DNA of 50,173 bases from Paraktedonobacter sp964250225 (GCA_964250225.1 CAXUEY010000025.1:1-50173), one strand, 5' to 3'. Shown: positions 14,103 to 22,753, numbered from the stretch's first letter. A program made the numbers and translations. Notes: generated by a model from the letters alone, not told the origin.

Positions 14103-16826
14103 ATGTCGAACGCCACCTGGGGAGATCCAAAACCAACCAGTGATGAACAGTATCCTTTAAAGCTCCTCAAAGGACTTGTACAAGATATGCTCAGGCAGGT
14201 TCCAGCCTATGGGGCCTGTCTCGCACTCTATGACGAGAACATCAATCAGATGGTTGTGCGCCTGCATCTCCGACGCTGTGAGCCAGGCGCGCGCTGGGAA
14301 GACCCGTTTCTGGAAGAGCATGGAGCGGCCCCGCGCCCCGCGTTGCGGCGCAATACCATGAAGTTTGCCGACAAACAGACCCCCTTGCCTGCTGTCTCTG
14401 CCAGCGCGTTTCCGCTGGAAGAGTGTTTTGAGATGGTTCCTCCAGGCGGCCCGGACGAGCTTTTACCTCTCGGTAGCGCTTACGCGCTAGGGCAGGACTT
14501 GATCGGTGCCACCTGGTATCATCACCAATCGTACCAGATCAGCCATGCGCGCTATCAGTCTCTGCGCGCCACTTCGCAGTTGCCGCCCATTCAAGAGATG
14601 TTTATGGCCGGCTGCTATTTGACACTGCCACTCAAAGAGCCTGCACAGCCATACGAGGACGTGGACCGCAAACATCCACATAACCACTGTCCCGGCGTAC
14701 TCGTGCTCTATCAAGAGCAGTCCGAGTCGGGATTTCAAGAACAGCAGGTCGTGGTAGCTCAACAGCATGCCGAAAGAATCGCTCTGTACCTGCAAAACGA
14801 CCATTTGCGGCGCGTGCAATTGCGTACCCGTGACCATATTAAGCACTTACAGCAGATCAGCACAACGTTTCCCAATTCGTTGCGCCTCTCCGAGCTGGTC
14901 GAAGAGATCTATCGTTTCGTCCATAATACCGTGGATGTCTCTTCTATGCTCCTCACGCTCTATGACCGTGACACCAAAAAGCTCTACGATATATTCGCGC
15001 TCAACCAGGGCAGGCAGATTGAGGGACTCACCGAGAGGCCGGTGATTATCGACCCTGCGACGCGTCCCCACTGGTGGCACGTTGCTCAGAAGGAGAAGCA
15101 CACGATGCTGCTCACGCTCGGCTCCAATAACCAGGCCGAGATCGAGTTTAACGAAGAACTGCTCACCGGTACATGGGGGGACCAGACGAATGCGGAGACT
15201 TTCCTGCTCATTCCCATGAAGATGTTCACGCGCGTTGTTGGCTCGCTTAGTATTACCAGCCAGCGATCCCAGGCATATAGCCCGCTGGAGATCCTGGTGC
15301 TGGAAACATTGGTGCAGATTATCACCGTGGCTCTGGAGAACGCCAAGCTCTACGAACGGCCCCGCCTGGCGCTCAAACAGTCCAAGCGCCGCGAAGAGGC
15401 CCTGGCCGCCACAGTCAGCGCTCTCCAGGCCATCAGCACCGTGCTCAATCTCAATGAGCTGCTGCACAAATTTGTACAGATCGTGGCCAACCTCGTGCAG
15501 GTCGAAATGTGTTCTTTTTTCCAGTTGATGCCCGATGGCGAGGAACTGGCGGCCCAGGCCATTTTTGACCGCACTGGCAAGTGGACCGCCTATGATGGTG
15601 TGCGCCGCAGCGACAACGGCGATCATGACGAACTGATCCAGATGATCCATCTGCCTTTCAAGCACTCGCTGCTCTCAGATCTGGTCAATGAGCCGTTTTT
15701 CTATCTGGACCCCGCCAATATCGAGGCCCTCGCGCAAAGTAGCGGCGAGAGCGGGGCGATTTTCCTGCGCGAAACCAATACGCAGAAAATGCTTGCCATC
15801 CCCGTGCGTTACCAGACCACGGACCTGGTGGGCATTGTCGCGGTCCACGTTTCTCAGCCAGAACGTGTCTTCCAGCCGGAAGAGGTTAGCATCTTGATGG
15901 CAATCTCTGCCCAGGCCGCTGGCGCCATTCGCAACGCGCAACTTTTTGAACAGATCCAGGAAGCGAACGCCGAATTACAGCGTATGGACCGGGTCAAAGA
16001 CGAGTTTATTATCACCGCTTCGCACGAGTTGCGCACACCCCTCAGTGCGATCAGTGGCTACTCCTCGTTGCTGAAAAAGCAAGGCGAGGGCGAGCGCATC
16101 AATCCCCAGCAGATCGTGAAATATGCCAGCAAAATCGTGGGTTCAACCCAGCAGTTGAAAGATCTGGTGGATAATATGACACAGGCTGCTCGTATGGGCG
16201 CGCTGGATAAGAATCTGGATTTGCAACTGGTGCCCACTCAACTGCTGGCCGCCACGGAACTGGCTACCACCATGCTCAACATCAGCATTGACCAGTCGAT
16301 CAGCGTTGATATCGCTCCCGCCCTCTGGGCGCACGGCGATGGCATGCGCCTGCGTCAGGTCATCAGCAATTTGCTCGATAACGCGGCCAAATATTCACCG
16401 CCACGCGGGCGCATCCTGATTACCGCGCGCGCAACCAATCTCTCGAAACTGCCGGAGAAGCAGGTCGATTACAGTGTCCTGGCCAGCGCGGACCCGGAGA
16501 TCGTGGTGGTGCGTGTGTGCGATGAGGGCGAAGGGATCGCGCCGGAAGACGTTGAGAAAGTCTTTGAGAAGTTTGTGCGCGCGCCACGTTCACTGACCAC
16601 CCCGGTGCGTGGCACGGGCCTGGGACTCTTTATCTGTCGGCGTTTTATCGAGGCGATGGGTGGTCGTCTCTGGCTTGAATGCAGCGTGCCGGGCAAAGGC
16701 TCCATCTTTAGCTTCTACCTGATGCGCGCGCCTCAGGTCGTGGAAACGAGAGAACATGATGAACCGGAATCAAATGCGGAAGAAGCCCCACCCCACGCGG
16801 CCTCAGAAAGTCTTAGTCGTCGATGA
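14103..16826 (+). CDS. Multi-GAF sensor histidine kinase
   Basis: 907 residues, no membrane helix. Residues 20-240 are a divergent N-terminal sensor region, 250-405 a GAF domain (LSELVEEIYRFVHNTVDVSS, ending LETLVQIITVALENAKLYE), and 430-625 a second GAF (LNELLHKFVQIVANLVQVEM, ending AAGAIRNAQLFEQI). HisKA begins at 630 with H641 in ASHELRTPLSAISGY. HATPase has NLLDNAAKYS, an intact G1 box (VCDEGEGI) and GTGLGLFICRRFIEAMGG, so this kinase should be active. The GAF ligands are unknown; GAFs bind cyclic nucleotides, haem or small metabolites. The 3' end overlaps the response-regulator gene by 71 bp, which ties the pair together translationally. The tail after HATPase is acidic. Confidence 0.95.
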   Translation: MSNATWGDPKPTSDEQYPLKLLKGLVQDMLRQVPAYGACLALYDENINQMVVRLHLRRCEPGARWEDPFLEEHGAAPRPALRRNTMKFADKQTPLPAVSASAFPLEECFEMVPPGGPDELLPLGSAYALGQDLIGATWYHHQSYQISHARYQSLRATSQLPPIQEMFMAGCYLTLPLKEPAQPYEDVDRKHPHNHCPGVLVLYQEQSESGFQEQQVVVAQQHAERIALYLQNDHLRRVQLRTRDHIKHLQQISTTFPNSLRLSELVEEIYRFVHNTVDVSSMLLTLYDRDTKKLYDIFALNQGRQIEGLTERPVIIDPATRPHWWHVAQKEKHTMLLTLGSNNQAEIEFNEELLTGTWGDQTNAETFLLIPMKMFTRVVGSLSITSQRSQAYSPLEILVLETLVQIITVALENAKLYERPRLALKQSKRREEALAATVSALQAISTVLNLNELLHKFVQIVANLVQVEMCSFFQLMPDGEELAAQAIFDRTGKWTAYDGVRRSDNGDHDELIQMIHLPFKHSLLSDLVNEPFFYLDPANIEALAQSSGESGAIFLRETNTQKMLAIPVRYQTTDLVGIVAVHVSQPERVFQPEEVSILMAISAQAAGAIRNAQLFEQIQEANAELQRMDRVKDEFIITASHELRTPLSAISGYSSLLKKQGEGERINPQQIVKYASKIVGSTQQLKDLVDNMTQAARMGALDKNLDLQLVPTQLLAATELATTMLNISIDQSISVDIAPALWAHGDGMRLRQVISNLLDNAAKYSPPRGRILITARATNLSKLPEKQVDYSVLASADPEIVVVRVCDEGEGIAPEDVEKVFEKFVRAPRSLTTPVRGTGLGLFICRRFIEAMGGRLWLECSVPGKGSIFSFYLMRAPQVVETREHDEPESNAEEAPPHAASESLSRR

Positions 16827-17157
16827 CGACCCGGTGATCCGCGATATGATGATGGATATTCTGGAGTGCGAGGGCCACACACCAGAGCTGGCGCGCAACG
16901 GTCAGGAAGCGCTACGCATCTTGAACGGCCCCGGCAACTACCTGGTCTTCCTCGACCTGCTCATGCCCAACGTCAATGGCAAAGAACTCTGCCTCACCCT
17001 GGCAGCTCATCCCCAGGTGCGCGAGCGTCACATCATCGTCCTTATGTCCGCGCTGGACACCCTCGACGAGACGCTCAACCTCGATGTCGATATGATTATG
17101 TCCAAACCATTCGTCGTCGAGGACGTTGAGGAGGCCCTGACAACGTATATGGGATAG
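16756..17157 (+). CDS. Single-domain response regulator
   Basis: 133 residues. A receiver domain only: acidic pocket D23-D25, phosphorylation site D67 (VFLDLLMPNVNG), switch residue S98 and conserved K117 (MSKPF). There is no output domain, so it acts as a phosphorelay intermediate or by protein contact, as CheY- or Spo0F-like proteins do. It begins inside the last 71 bp of the upstream kinase gene; the first dozen residues (MMNRNQMRKKPHPTRPQ) are basic and not part of the receiver, and ATG 16774 is an alternative start. The overlap makes it the likely cognate partner of that kinase. Confidence 0.93.
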   Translation: MMNRNQMRKKPHPTRPQKVLVVDDDPVIRDMMMDILECEGHTPELARNGQEALRILNGPGNYLVFLDLLMPNVNGKELCLTLAAHPQVRERHIIVLMSALDTLDETLNLDVDMIMSKPFVVEDVEEALTTYMG

Positions 17158-17220
17158 GGGTTTCTCGCGAACGTATAAACGTATATAACGCGTAAGCATA
17201 TATTATGAGTGTGCGTCATG

Positions 17221-17275
17221 CGTCGGAGGCGAGCGCCGATGCTACACGCAAGAGAATGGGGAGGCAAGCTCCTGT
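17221..17275. repeat. Dispersed intergenic repeat, copy A
   Basis: About 55 bp matching copy B at 31847-31903 at most positions, with shared blocks CGGAGGCGAGCGCCG, GCTACA and GGCAAGC. Both copies lie between same-strand genes, shortly after a stop codon. No coding potential. Confidence 0.6.
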
Positions 17276-17302
17276 TGTGCGTGGCTGGACGCTTTGTTAT
17301 GG

Positions 17303-17308
17303 TATAAT
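17303..17308 (+). promoter_or_regulatory. Consensus -10 box (TATAAT) before the Uma2 gene
   Basis: A perfect TATAAT 61 bp upstream of the start codon; no good -35 hexamer at the expected distance. Confidence 0.4.
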
Positions 17309-17368
17309 TATGTTGGTATGTGATACACGTGTCTCGATTGGCGAGTAGTAGAGGGAAGGAGCAGATTT

Positions 17369-17968
17369 ATGGCATTGCCGTGGGAAGATCATAAAATGAG
17401 CGTCGAAGAATACTTTAAGCTGCGAGAGAGCGACCCCTCCCATCGTTACGAATACGTCGATGGTGAAGTCTATATGATGACAGGAGGGAGAGTCAGGCAT
17501 TCGCGTATTGGCACCAATCTTACTACTCTTCTGGATAATTTGCTAGGCGATGAGGGATCTTGTATTTCCTATAACTCGGATGCTTGTTTCCAGATAGCCG
17601 AAGATCGCTATGTATGCCCCGATGTAACAGTTAGTTGCGATCCAAGAGATAATGATGAAATTTCTGAGGATGAGGATCTGAAAACGCTCCAATACCCGTG
17701 TTTTGTGGCAGAGGTGCATTCACCGGGTACTCAAAGGCTAGACCTGGACCTGAAATCGACATTTTACCAGGATCATCCAACTATCCAAGAGTTTTTGCTG
17801 ATAGGTACAAAAGCTCCGAAAGTGCGGCTCTATCGCCGCGAGAGCAATAACCGCTGGATCGTCTTTATTCTCAATTACGAGGATGAGGTGGAACTGACCA
17901 GTCTGGGTATCCATTTTCCCGTTGCGGCCCTCTATAAGAGGACGCGTTTGTCAAAAGGCAACATATAA
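17369..17968 (+). CDS. Uma2-family (DUF820) restriction-endonuclease-like protein
   Basis: 199 residues with GGAAGGAG-like ribosome site upstream. The fold is the PD-(D/E)XK nuclease of the Uma2/DUF820 family: MSVEEYFKLRESDPSHRYEY, then VDGEVYMM, the acidic residue in YVCPDVTVS (near 90), E in FVAEVHSPGTQ (near 115), then LDLKSTFYQDH and EFLLIGTKAPKVRLYRR. The catalytic P-D...E-x pattern is largely kept, although the usual E-V-L-S-P-S-T reads EVHSPGT. These proteins are abundant in Cyanobacteria and Chloroflexota, usually in many copies, and their role is not settled. Monocistronic. Confidence 0.85.
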   Translation: MALPWEDHKMSVEEYFKLRESDPSHRYEYVDGEVYMMTGGRVRHSRIGTNLTTLLDNLLGDEGSCISYNSDACFQIAEDRYVCPDVTVSCDPRDNDEISEDEDLKTLQYPCFVAEVHSPGTQRLDLDLKSTFYQDHPTIQEFLLIGTKAPKVRLYRRESNNRWIVFILNYEDEVELTSLGIHFPVAALYKRTRLSKGNI

Positions 17969-18029
17969 CAACGCCCCCTTTCGCCGTCTCAGCAACGTGA
18001 GCGTGGATGAACTCTCACCCGTGCCAGCC

Positions 18030-18059
18030 TTGCACCCTACTCCCCAGCCCGGATATAAT
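18030..18059 (+). promoter_or_regulatory. Promoter of the isopropylmalate synthase gene
   Basis: TTGCAC (18030-18035), an 18-bp spacer and a perfect TATAAT (18054-18059). It leaves a leader of about 150 nt before the ATG, long enough for leader regulation, though no clear attenuator hairpin was found. Confidence 0.55.
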
Positions 18060-18215
18060 GAACAGGGTGAAGGATCGCCAAACCTGAATGATTGAAACAA
18101 AGGAGTTTCGGGCACCTGCGGCCAGGTATGAGTATTGTTGCTTATTGCGCAGGTTTTATCCTGAACTTCCGTCATCTGTTGGTTGTATTCTGCAATGGCG
18201 CAAAAGGAGCTTACG

Positions 18216-19397
18216 ATGGCAAATGAAGCACGTATCATCAAATTTTATGAAACCACCCTGCGCGATGGCGAACAGACCCCTGGTGTGAACTATTTCCCGG
18301 AAGAGAAGTTGCTTATAGCTCGGACGCTGGCCGATATGGGTTTTGACACGCTGGACTGCGGTTTCCCCGTCTCCTCACCCAGCGAATTTGAGGCTGTGCG
18401 CCTGATCGCCTCAAAGGTCGAGAACGCCGAGATCTGCGCTATCGCGCGCACGCATCTGGGAGATATAGATCGCGCCTGGGAAGCGGTGAAGATCGCGCAC
18501 AAATCGGCCATCCAGCCCTTTGTGAGCGTCTCGCCATTGCACCGCGAGGTGAAGCTGGGCAAGTCGCGTGAAGAGGTGCTGGAGATGGCGCGCACGGCTG
18601 TCGCACACGCGCGCACACTGACCGAGAACGTCGATTTTGCCCTGGAAGATACCACGCGCACCGAGCACGATTTTATCCTGGAGGTGTGCGAGGCCATCTT
18701 CAAAGAGGGTGTGCGTTTTGTGACCCTGTGCGATACCGTGGGCTACGCGCTGCCCTGGGAGTTTGGTCAGTTGGTGGCCGATGTGCGGCGTGAATTCCCC
18801 GGCATCCGCATCTCCGCCCACTGCCATGATGACCTCGGCCTGGCCGTCGCCAACGCCATCGAAGGTCTACGCAATGGCGCTGAACGCGTGGACACCTGTA
18901 TCAATGGCCTGGGCGAGCGAGCGGGCAACGCCGCCAGCGAGGACGTGATTATGGCTGTGCGCACACGCGCCGCTGACCTCGGCCTGGATGTGAAGATCGA
19001 TACGACCCGGATCATGGCCGCCAGCCACCTGATCGCCCGACTTTCGGGCATGGAAGTGCAGTGGACCAAGAGTATCGTCGGCAAAAACGCTTTTTCCCAC
19101 GGCGGCGGTATCCACCAGGATGGCGTGCTCAAGGACTCGCGCACCTACGAGATCATGACCCCCGAATCCATCGGCCTCTCTGCCGCTGAACGCCGGATGC
19201 ACGTGGGCAAGCTCTCTGGACGCGCCGCCCTCGACGCTCAGATGAAAGAACTGGGCTATACCCTGGAGAAAGAGCAACTGATCCGCGCCTTCGACATGGC
19301 TAAACTGCTGTTGGGCAAGAAACGTGAACTGGAAGAACTGGACCTGCGCTACATCGCCGAAACTGCGCAACAGCAACAGGCAGGCGTGACCCAATAG
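18216..19397 (+). CDS. leuA: 2-isopropylmalate / homocitrate synthase family enzyme
   Basis: 393 residues from MANEARIIKF; AGGAG lies 7 nt before this ATG, better than upstream options. A DRE-TIM barrel Claisen-condensing enzyme: FYETTLRDGEQTPGV with the RDGEQ motif, metal-binding His pair in ISAHCHDDLGLAVAN (about 208-218), and INGLGERAGNA. The C-terminal part (HGGGIHQDGVLKDSRTYE, VGKLSGRAALDAQM) is the subdomain shared by LeuA and homocitrate synthases. The roughly 120-residue leucine-sensing LeuA dimer domain is absent, so leucine feedback through it is not expected. I use leuA loosely; homocitrate or citramalate synthesis cannot be excluded. No other leu genes are adjacent. It should condense acetyl-CoA with a 2-oxoacid in the cytosol. 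Confidence 0.85.
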   Translation: MANEARIIKFYETTLRDGEQTPGVNYFPEEKLLIARTLADMGFDTLDCGFPVSSPSEFEAVRLIASKVENAEICAIARTHLGDIDRAWEAVKIAHKSAIQPFVSVSPLHREVKLGKSREEVLEMARTAVAHARTLTENVDFALEDTTRTEHDFILEVCEAIFKEGVRFVTLCDTVGYALPWEFGQLVADVRREFPGIRISAHCHDDLGLAVANAIEGLRNGAERVDTCINGLGERAGNAASEDVIMAVRTRAADLGLDVKIDTTRIMAASHLIARLSGMEVQWTKSIVGKNAFSHGGGIHQDGVLKDSRTYEIMTPESIGLSAAERRMHVGKLSGRAALDAQMKELGYTLEKEQLIRAFDMAKLLLGKKRELEELDLRYIAETAQQQQAGVTQ

Positions 19398-19487
19398 GAC
19401 GTTCCAGTACATGCCATACACCCCGCGGCAAGGAGCGAGATGCTCCCTCGCCCGTCTCAAGACATAAGGCTTCCTGGCCCGTTTCGA

Positions 19488-19545
19488 CAAGAAGAGCGCG
19501 CACCAGTTCGGCACTAAATCGCCGAACTGGTGCGCACTCTTCTTG
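19488..19545. terminator. Bidirectional terminator, 25-bp inverted repeat
   Basis: Arms 19488-19512 and 19521-19545 match over 25 bp with a single mismatch and an 8-nt loop. They lie between the convergent leuA-like and PRC-barrel genes, 11 bp from the PRC stop. Confidence 0.7.
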
Positions 19546-19555
19546 GCGATCCTGT

Positions 19556-20086
19556 TTAGCTAAACTGCTGAGCCTCTACGTCCGAAATGACCAGCACATC
19601 GTGTCCATAGCTCACTACCTCATCCGCGCGAAACGTTTCGTATTTTCCACCGATCCGTTCGCGCAGGCCGCGGGTAAGTTCAAACTCAGTGACTCGCGGA
19701 GCGGTAGGAGTACTGACATCAATCAAGATATCTCCAAGCGTACCAACTACCGTTCCACCGGCACTCATGACCTTATACGAATGCAAAATTTCTCCCAAAG
19801 GCAGCGTTGCTAGCTTCCCATCGTCGTGCTTGCTCTGGAGATGCTCTTCGCCGGCTATTGTAATGGCATCCGGCCCGAAGGTGCTAATGTTGGCCGCTGG
19901 CAAGACTTTATGGCCGAGCAGACCAGTTTTGACCTGGAGGGCATAGATGAGTCGTGTACCTGGCTCGAAGTAAAAATCATCGCAGGTACCAACTTTCTTC
20001 CCCTCGTGTACGCTGACCACCGCCATGTTGTGCAGCTCTGACCATTTCCTTATTTCAGGGGCCATGTTTCCGGGAGTTGTATCCAT
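19556..20086 (-). CDS. Tandem PRC-barrel protein
   Basis: 176 residues. Two PRC-barrel beta domains: about 12-80 (IRKWSELHNMAVVSVHEGKK, then VGTCDDFYFEPGTRLIYALQ) and about 92-170 (SYKVMSAGGTVVGTLGDILI, then DVLVISDVEAQQF). PRC barrels occur in photosynthetic reaction-centre H subunits and in RimM, and bind proteins or RNA. This short stand-alone form is common in soil Actinobacteria and Chloroflexota with no fixed function. An alternative ATG lies at 20065. The protein is soluble. A 124-bp gap with no evident terminator separates it from the membrane-protein gene upstream on the same strand. Confidence 0.8.
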   Translation of the reverse strand: MDTTPGNMAPEIRKWSELHNMAVVSVHEGKKVGTCDDFYFEPGTRLIYALQVKTGLLGHKVLPAANISTFGPDAITIAGEEHLQSKHDDGKLATLPLGEILHSYKVMSAGGTVVGTLGDILIDVSTPTAPRVTEFELTRGLRERIGGKYETFRADEVVSYGHDVLVISDVEAQQFS

Positions 20087-20210
20087 TTCATTTTTCTCTT
20101 TCCCTCAGCATGCTTTCCAGACGTTGCCGAGGATCATATTGTCTACAGCTTATACGATGCACGGCGGCAATGTGGTACATGGCATCCTACGCTTATGGCC
20201 TGACATTTGC

Positions 20211-20666
20211 TTATTCCTGCGGATACATCACCATCGGATCTTCATACTGCTGCTGGTGTTGCTGCACCGGTTGCTGTTGCACGGGATACTGATGTTGCTG
20301 CTCACCCTCCTGATACACCTCAGGCTGCTCGTGAACCGGCTGTTGCGGCGTGTAACCCTGCGTGTAAGGCTGGTAAACCGGCGGCTGTTCCGCTTCGGAC
20401 TGGTAGGGCTGCTGATAAACCGGCTGTGCAGGCTGCTCGGTTGGCTGGTAATAGGGCTGTTGTTGCATCGGACCCTGGTTGAGCGAGCCGAAGATCGCGG
20501 ACAGGATCATCGGGGCAAAAATCGCCAGGGGAAACCAGATCCAGGAGTGAGTGAAGATGAAGAGCAGAATCGCCACTGGCCAGATCAGGCCGCTCATTCT
20601 GCCATAGTAGCCTCCATAGCGTCTTTGTCTTCTATAAGCCCTGCGCTGGTCGCGGTCGTCCATCAT
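20211..20666 (-). CDS. Small membrane protein with Gln/Tyr/Pro-rich tail
   Basis: 151 residues. Basic N-terminus (RDQRRAYRRQRRYGGYYGR), then two closely spaced hydrophobic helices (GLIWPVAILLFIFTHSWIWF and FPLAIFAPMILSAIFGSL), then a tail from about 70 made of QQP, QPVY and QPYQ motifs. The tail is probably disordered and sticky. With both termini likely cytosolic, it could scaffold proteins at the membrane. No family is recognised. A GAGG ribosome site precedes the ATG. Confidence 0.7.
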   Translation of the reverse strand: MMDDRDQRRAYRRQRRYGGYYGRMSGLIWPVAILLFIFTHSWIWFPLAIFAPMILSAIFGSLNQGPMQQQPYYQPTEQPAQPVYQQPYQSEAEQPPVYQPYTQGYTPQQPVHEQPEVYQEGEQQHQYPVQQQPVQQHQQQYEDPMVMYPQE

Positions 20667-20777
20667 GATGTATGCCTCTTATCTAGTCAGTGATAGTGCT
20701 TCGAATTGGTCCTCTCACAGGGCCTCATATACTCTACGTTTGGAGGGTTGGTCTGGTTGCGACTATGGTCTGAATAC

Positions 20778-20812
20778 GGGCACGTTGCGGGAGCCAGGAA
20801 TCAGACGTGCCC
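20778..20812 (-). terminator. Hairpin after the sigma/MFS operon
   Basis: GGGCACGT (20778-20785) pairs with ACGTGCCC (20805-20812). It lies 28 bp past the MFS stop, and a C-run flanks it on the plus strand. Confidence 0.45.
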
Positions 20813-20839
20813 CCCCTTCTCAATGTTCCGAAATATTCG

Positions 20840-21424
20840 TCACATTGGCAGGGATCTCTGACCCCTTTCCCTATCCTCCATCTCCTTGAGTGCAGGATTG
20901 AGCAGCAATGAGAGTGTTGAGAGCAGATAGAGCGCCCCCATAAGTGCCAGCGTTAGATAGAGGCCAAGCCAGGCTACGACAAATCCACTGATAAAAGTGC
21001 CCAATGGGACGGCAACCAGGATCAACGCGCCAAACGTCCCGTAGACACGCGCAAGCATGCTGGGGGGTGTTCGCTCCTGCAAAACGGTGTCACCTAATGG
21101 ATTGACTACCGAGATGGCGAGACCCGCAATGACCGACCAGCCAACGATCAATGGAAAGGATGAGAAGAGCAAGATCCAGAAGCGCACCGCTCCTCCAACA
21201 GCATAACCAACGCCAAAGGTGAGGCGGCGCGGGAAACGATGACCAATCGCTCCAAAGATCAATGTCCCCACAAAACCGGTAGTTTGCAGAACAAACCAGG
21301 GAATGGCCAGCAGCGCCAGGACGTCCCCAACATACGAGATGACGTTGCCTATGAAGAATGCTGCGATGGGCAGGCGTTCGGGTACCACTACCTGCTGTGG
21401 CTCGGTTACTTGCTGCGCTTCCAC
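20840..21424 (-). CDS. Collapsed MFS transporter (internal deletion)
   Basis: 194 residues against about 400 for the major facilitator superfamily. It starts with GTG at 21424, immediately after the sigma-factor stop, using the GGAGGG inside the sigma 3' end. The N-terminal part (LPIAAFFIGNVISYVGDVLA, then LLAIPWFVLQTTG) is transmembrane helix 1 of the MFS_3 type. The sequence then continues directly as FVGTLIFGAIGHRFPRR, which resembles the start of the C-terminal half (helix 8 onward), through NPLGDTVLQERTPPSMLARV and YGTFGALILVAVPLGTFISG. About six helices are missing without breaking the frame. The result may be a decaying gene, a helix bundle with a new role, or an assembly collapse. Called CDS because the frame is intact. 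Confidence 0.7.
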   Translation of the reverse strand: MEAQQVTEPQQVVVPERLPIAAFFIGNVISYVGDVLALLAIPWFVLQTTGFVGTLIFGAIGHRFPRRLTFGVGYAVGGAVRFWILLFSSFPLIVGWSVIAGLAISVVNPLGDTVLQERTPPSMLARVYGTFGALILVAVPLGTFISGFVVAWLGLYLTLALMGALYLLSTLSLLLNPALKEMEDRERGQRSLPM

Positions 21425-22630
21425 TTAGCATCCCTCCTGCTCAATCCGTAGCACCTCGTATGTTCCCTGATCTGAAATGACATTCAGAGCAACGTTCTCG
21501 CTCATGCTCTCAAAACGTGTCAGCAGCGCGGCTCGCCCTTGCGTTTCGAGCGCTTGCGCGGGCACTGTACGTATCCTTGATTGTGCATGGACAAATGCGC
21601 GTGCCTCTGGCAGTCCTAAGACCAGGCCAGCCAGCGAGGTGTTGCTCATCATCTGGCAGCGCGGGCAGAAAGTGTTGACCATGTTGAACTCAGCGGACCA
21701 GCGCCATTCCCACAGTAACGCTTGCATCCGTTCGGGAAGCTGTTCGGTTGGACCAAAAAGCACCGTCAGCGGCTGTCCACAGACCTCGCACGGCGCGGAT
21801 TCCCCGGCAAAGTGAGCGGCCAGGGCCGCGTGATAATGGTCATAGCTCCACTGGCGCAATTTTGTGAGCATCGGTTTGTAGCTGCGCATCCCTTTCAGCA
21901 GCGGCAGTTCGCTTCTATGCAGCAATTGATGTGTGCCTGGACTACACGCAGGACACTTGAGTAAGAGTTTTCCCGCGCCGGGGAAACGCCTGCCCTGCAT
22001 GTGCTGCTGGCCACAGCGTACACACCATAGGGGCGTCGTCTCCCAACTGGCGTGTTCGGCCATTTGATAATGGTCCGCGAATTCCTGTTGCATGTCCTGC
22101 GTTAAAAGGCGGCGCAAGGCGAGTTTGCCGCGTTGCAGACGGACCGCGAGCGCATTGGCGCTGGTTCCAAGCTGTTGCGCGACCTCCGCCAATGGGGAAT
22201 CGTCGATATAGTGTTGAATCAGCACCGTGCGGGTCTGCACAGGCAACTGAGCCAGAGCGCGGTCCAACAGTTCCAGCAGCTCTTTGCGCTCAAGCTCCAG
22301 TTCTATATCATAGCCATCGACAAACAACTGCTCCAGTTCTCGCTCATCCTGTCCCTGCTGGACGTTCTCGCGTTGATAGGAATGGGCCGCCTCACGTCCC
22401 TGCTTGCGTTGCCAGCGTAAATAGACGTTGCGCGCAATGCCCATCAGCCATTGTGAGCGGCGCGAAGGGTCACGTAGCGCTTGCTCATGCCGCCATGCCT
22501 CTAGAAGCGTCTCCTGTGTGAGATCCTCTGCCACCTCCACACTCCCACTCATAGCAGCACAGAAGCGCACCAGTTGCGCTCGTTCCTCTATTGATATAAA
22601 TGATGTTGCGATATTGTAAAGCTGTTCCAT
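21425..22630 (-). CDS. ECF-type sigma factor with long zinc-ribbon C-terminus
   Basis: 401 residues from MEQLYNIATS; the ATG at 22630 has GGGGA about 9 nt upstream. Residues 15-80 are sigma region 2 (CAAMSGSVEVAEDLTQETLL, RSQWLMGIARNVYLRWQRKQ) and 120-177 region 4 (LAQLPVQTRTVLIQHYIDDS, then LAEVAQQLGTSANALAVRLQ). The remaining 225 residues are an extension with two Cys quartets, C203/C206/C226/C229 and C281/C284/C322/C325, each fit for one zinc. The extension may sense a ligand or redox state, replacing a separate anti-sigma factor; none is encoded nearby. The stop codon abuts the start of the truncated MFS gene, so the two are translationally coupled. Confidence 0.88.
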   Translation of the reverse strand: MEQLYNIATSFISIEERAQLVRFCAAMSGSVEVAEDLTQETLLEAWRHEQALRDPSRRSQWLMGIARNVYLRWQRKQGREAAHSYQRENVQQGQDERELEQLFVDGYDIELELERKELLELLDRALAQLPVQTRTVLIQHYIDDSPLAEVAQQLGTSANALAVRLQRGKLALRRLLTQDMQQEFADHYQMAEHASWETTPLWCVRCGQQHMQGRRFPGAGKLLLKCPACSPGTHQLLHRSELPLLKGMRSYKPMLTKLRQWSYDHYHAALAAHFAGESAPCEVCGQPLTVLFGPTEQLPERMQALLWEWRWSAEFNMVNTFCPRCQMMSNTSLAGLVLGLPEARAFVHAQSRIRTVPAQALETQGRAALLTRFESMSENVALNVISDQGTYEVLRIEQEGC

Positions 22631-22753
22631 ACTGTATTTCCCCAAAAATGTGATTCTCTTGCACCAGAATTACTGATGTTGGGGGATAGTCGCTTCCCAG
22701 CTCGCAAATATTACGGAATTTTTGGGCAATTATCAGACGAGGGCGATTGGAGG

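Noticed and set aside
18060..18090. AACAGGGTGAAGGATCGCC in the leader of the leuA-like gene looked like part of a T-box
   Set aside because: The conserved T-box core AGGGTGGNACCGCG is not matched without a gap and no specifier loop or antiterminator is visible.
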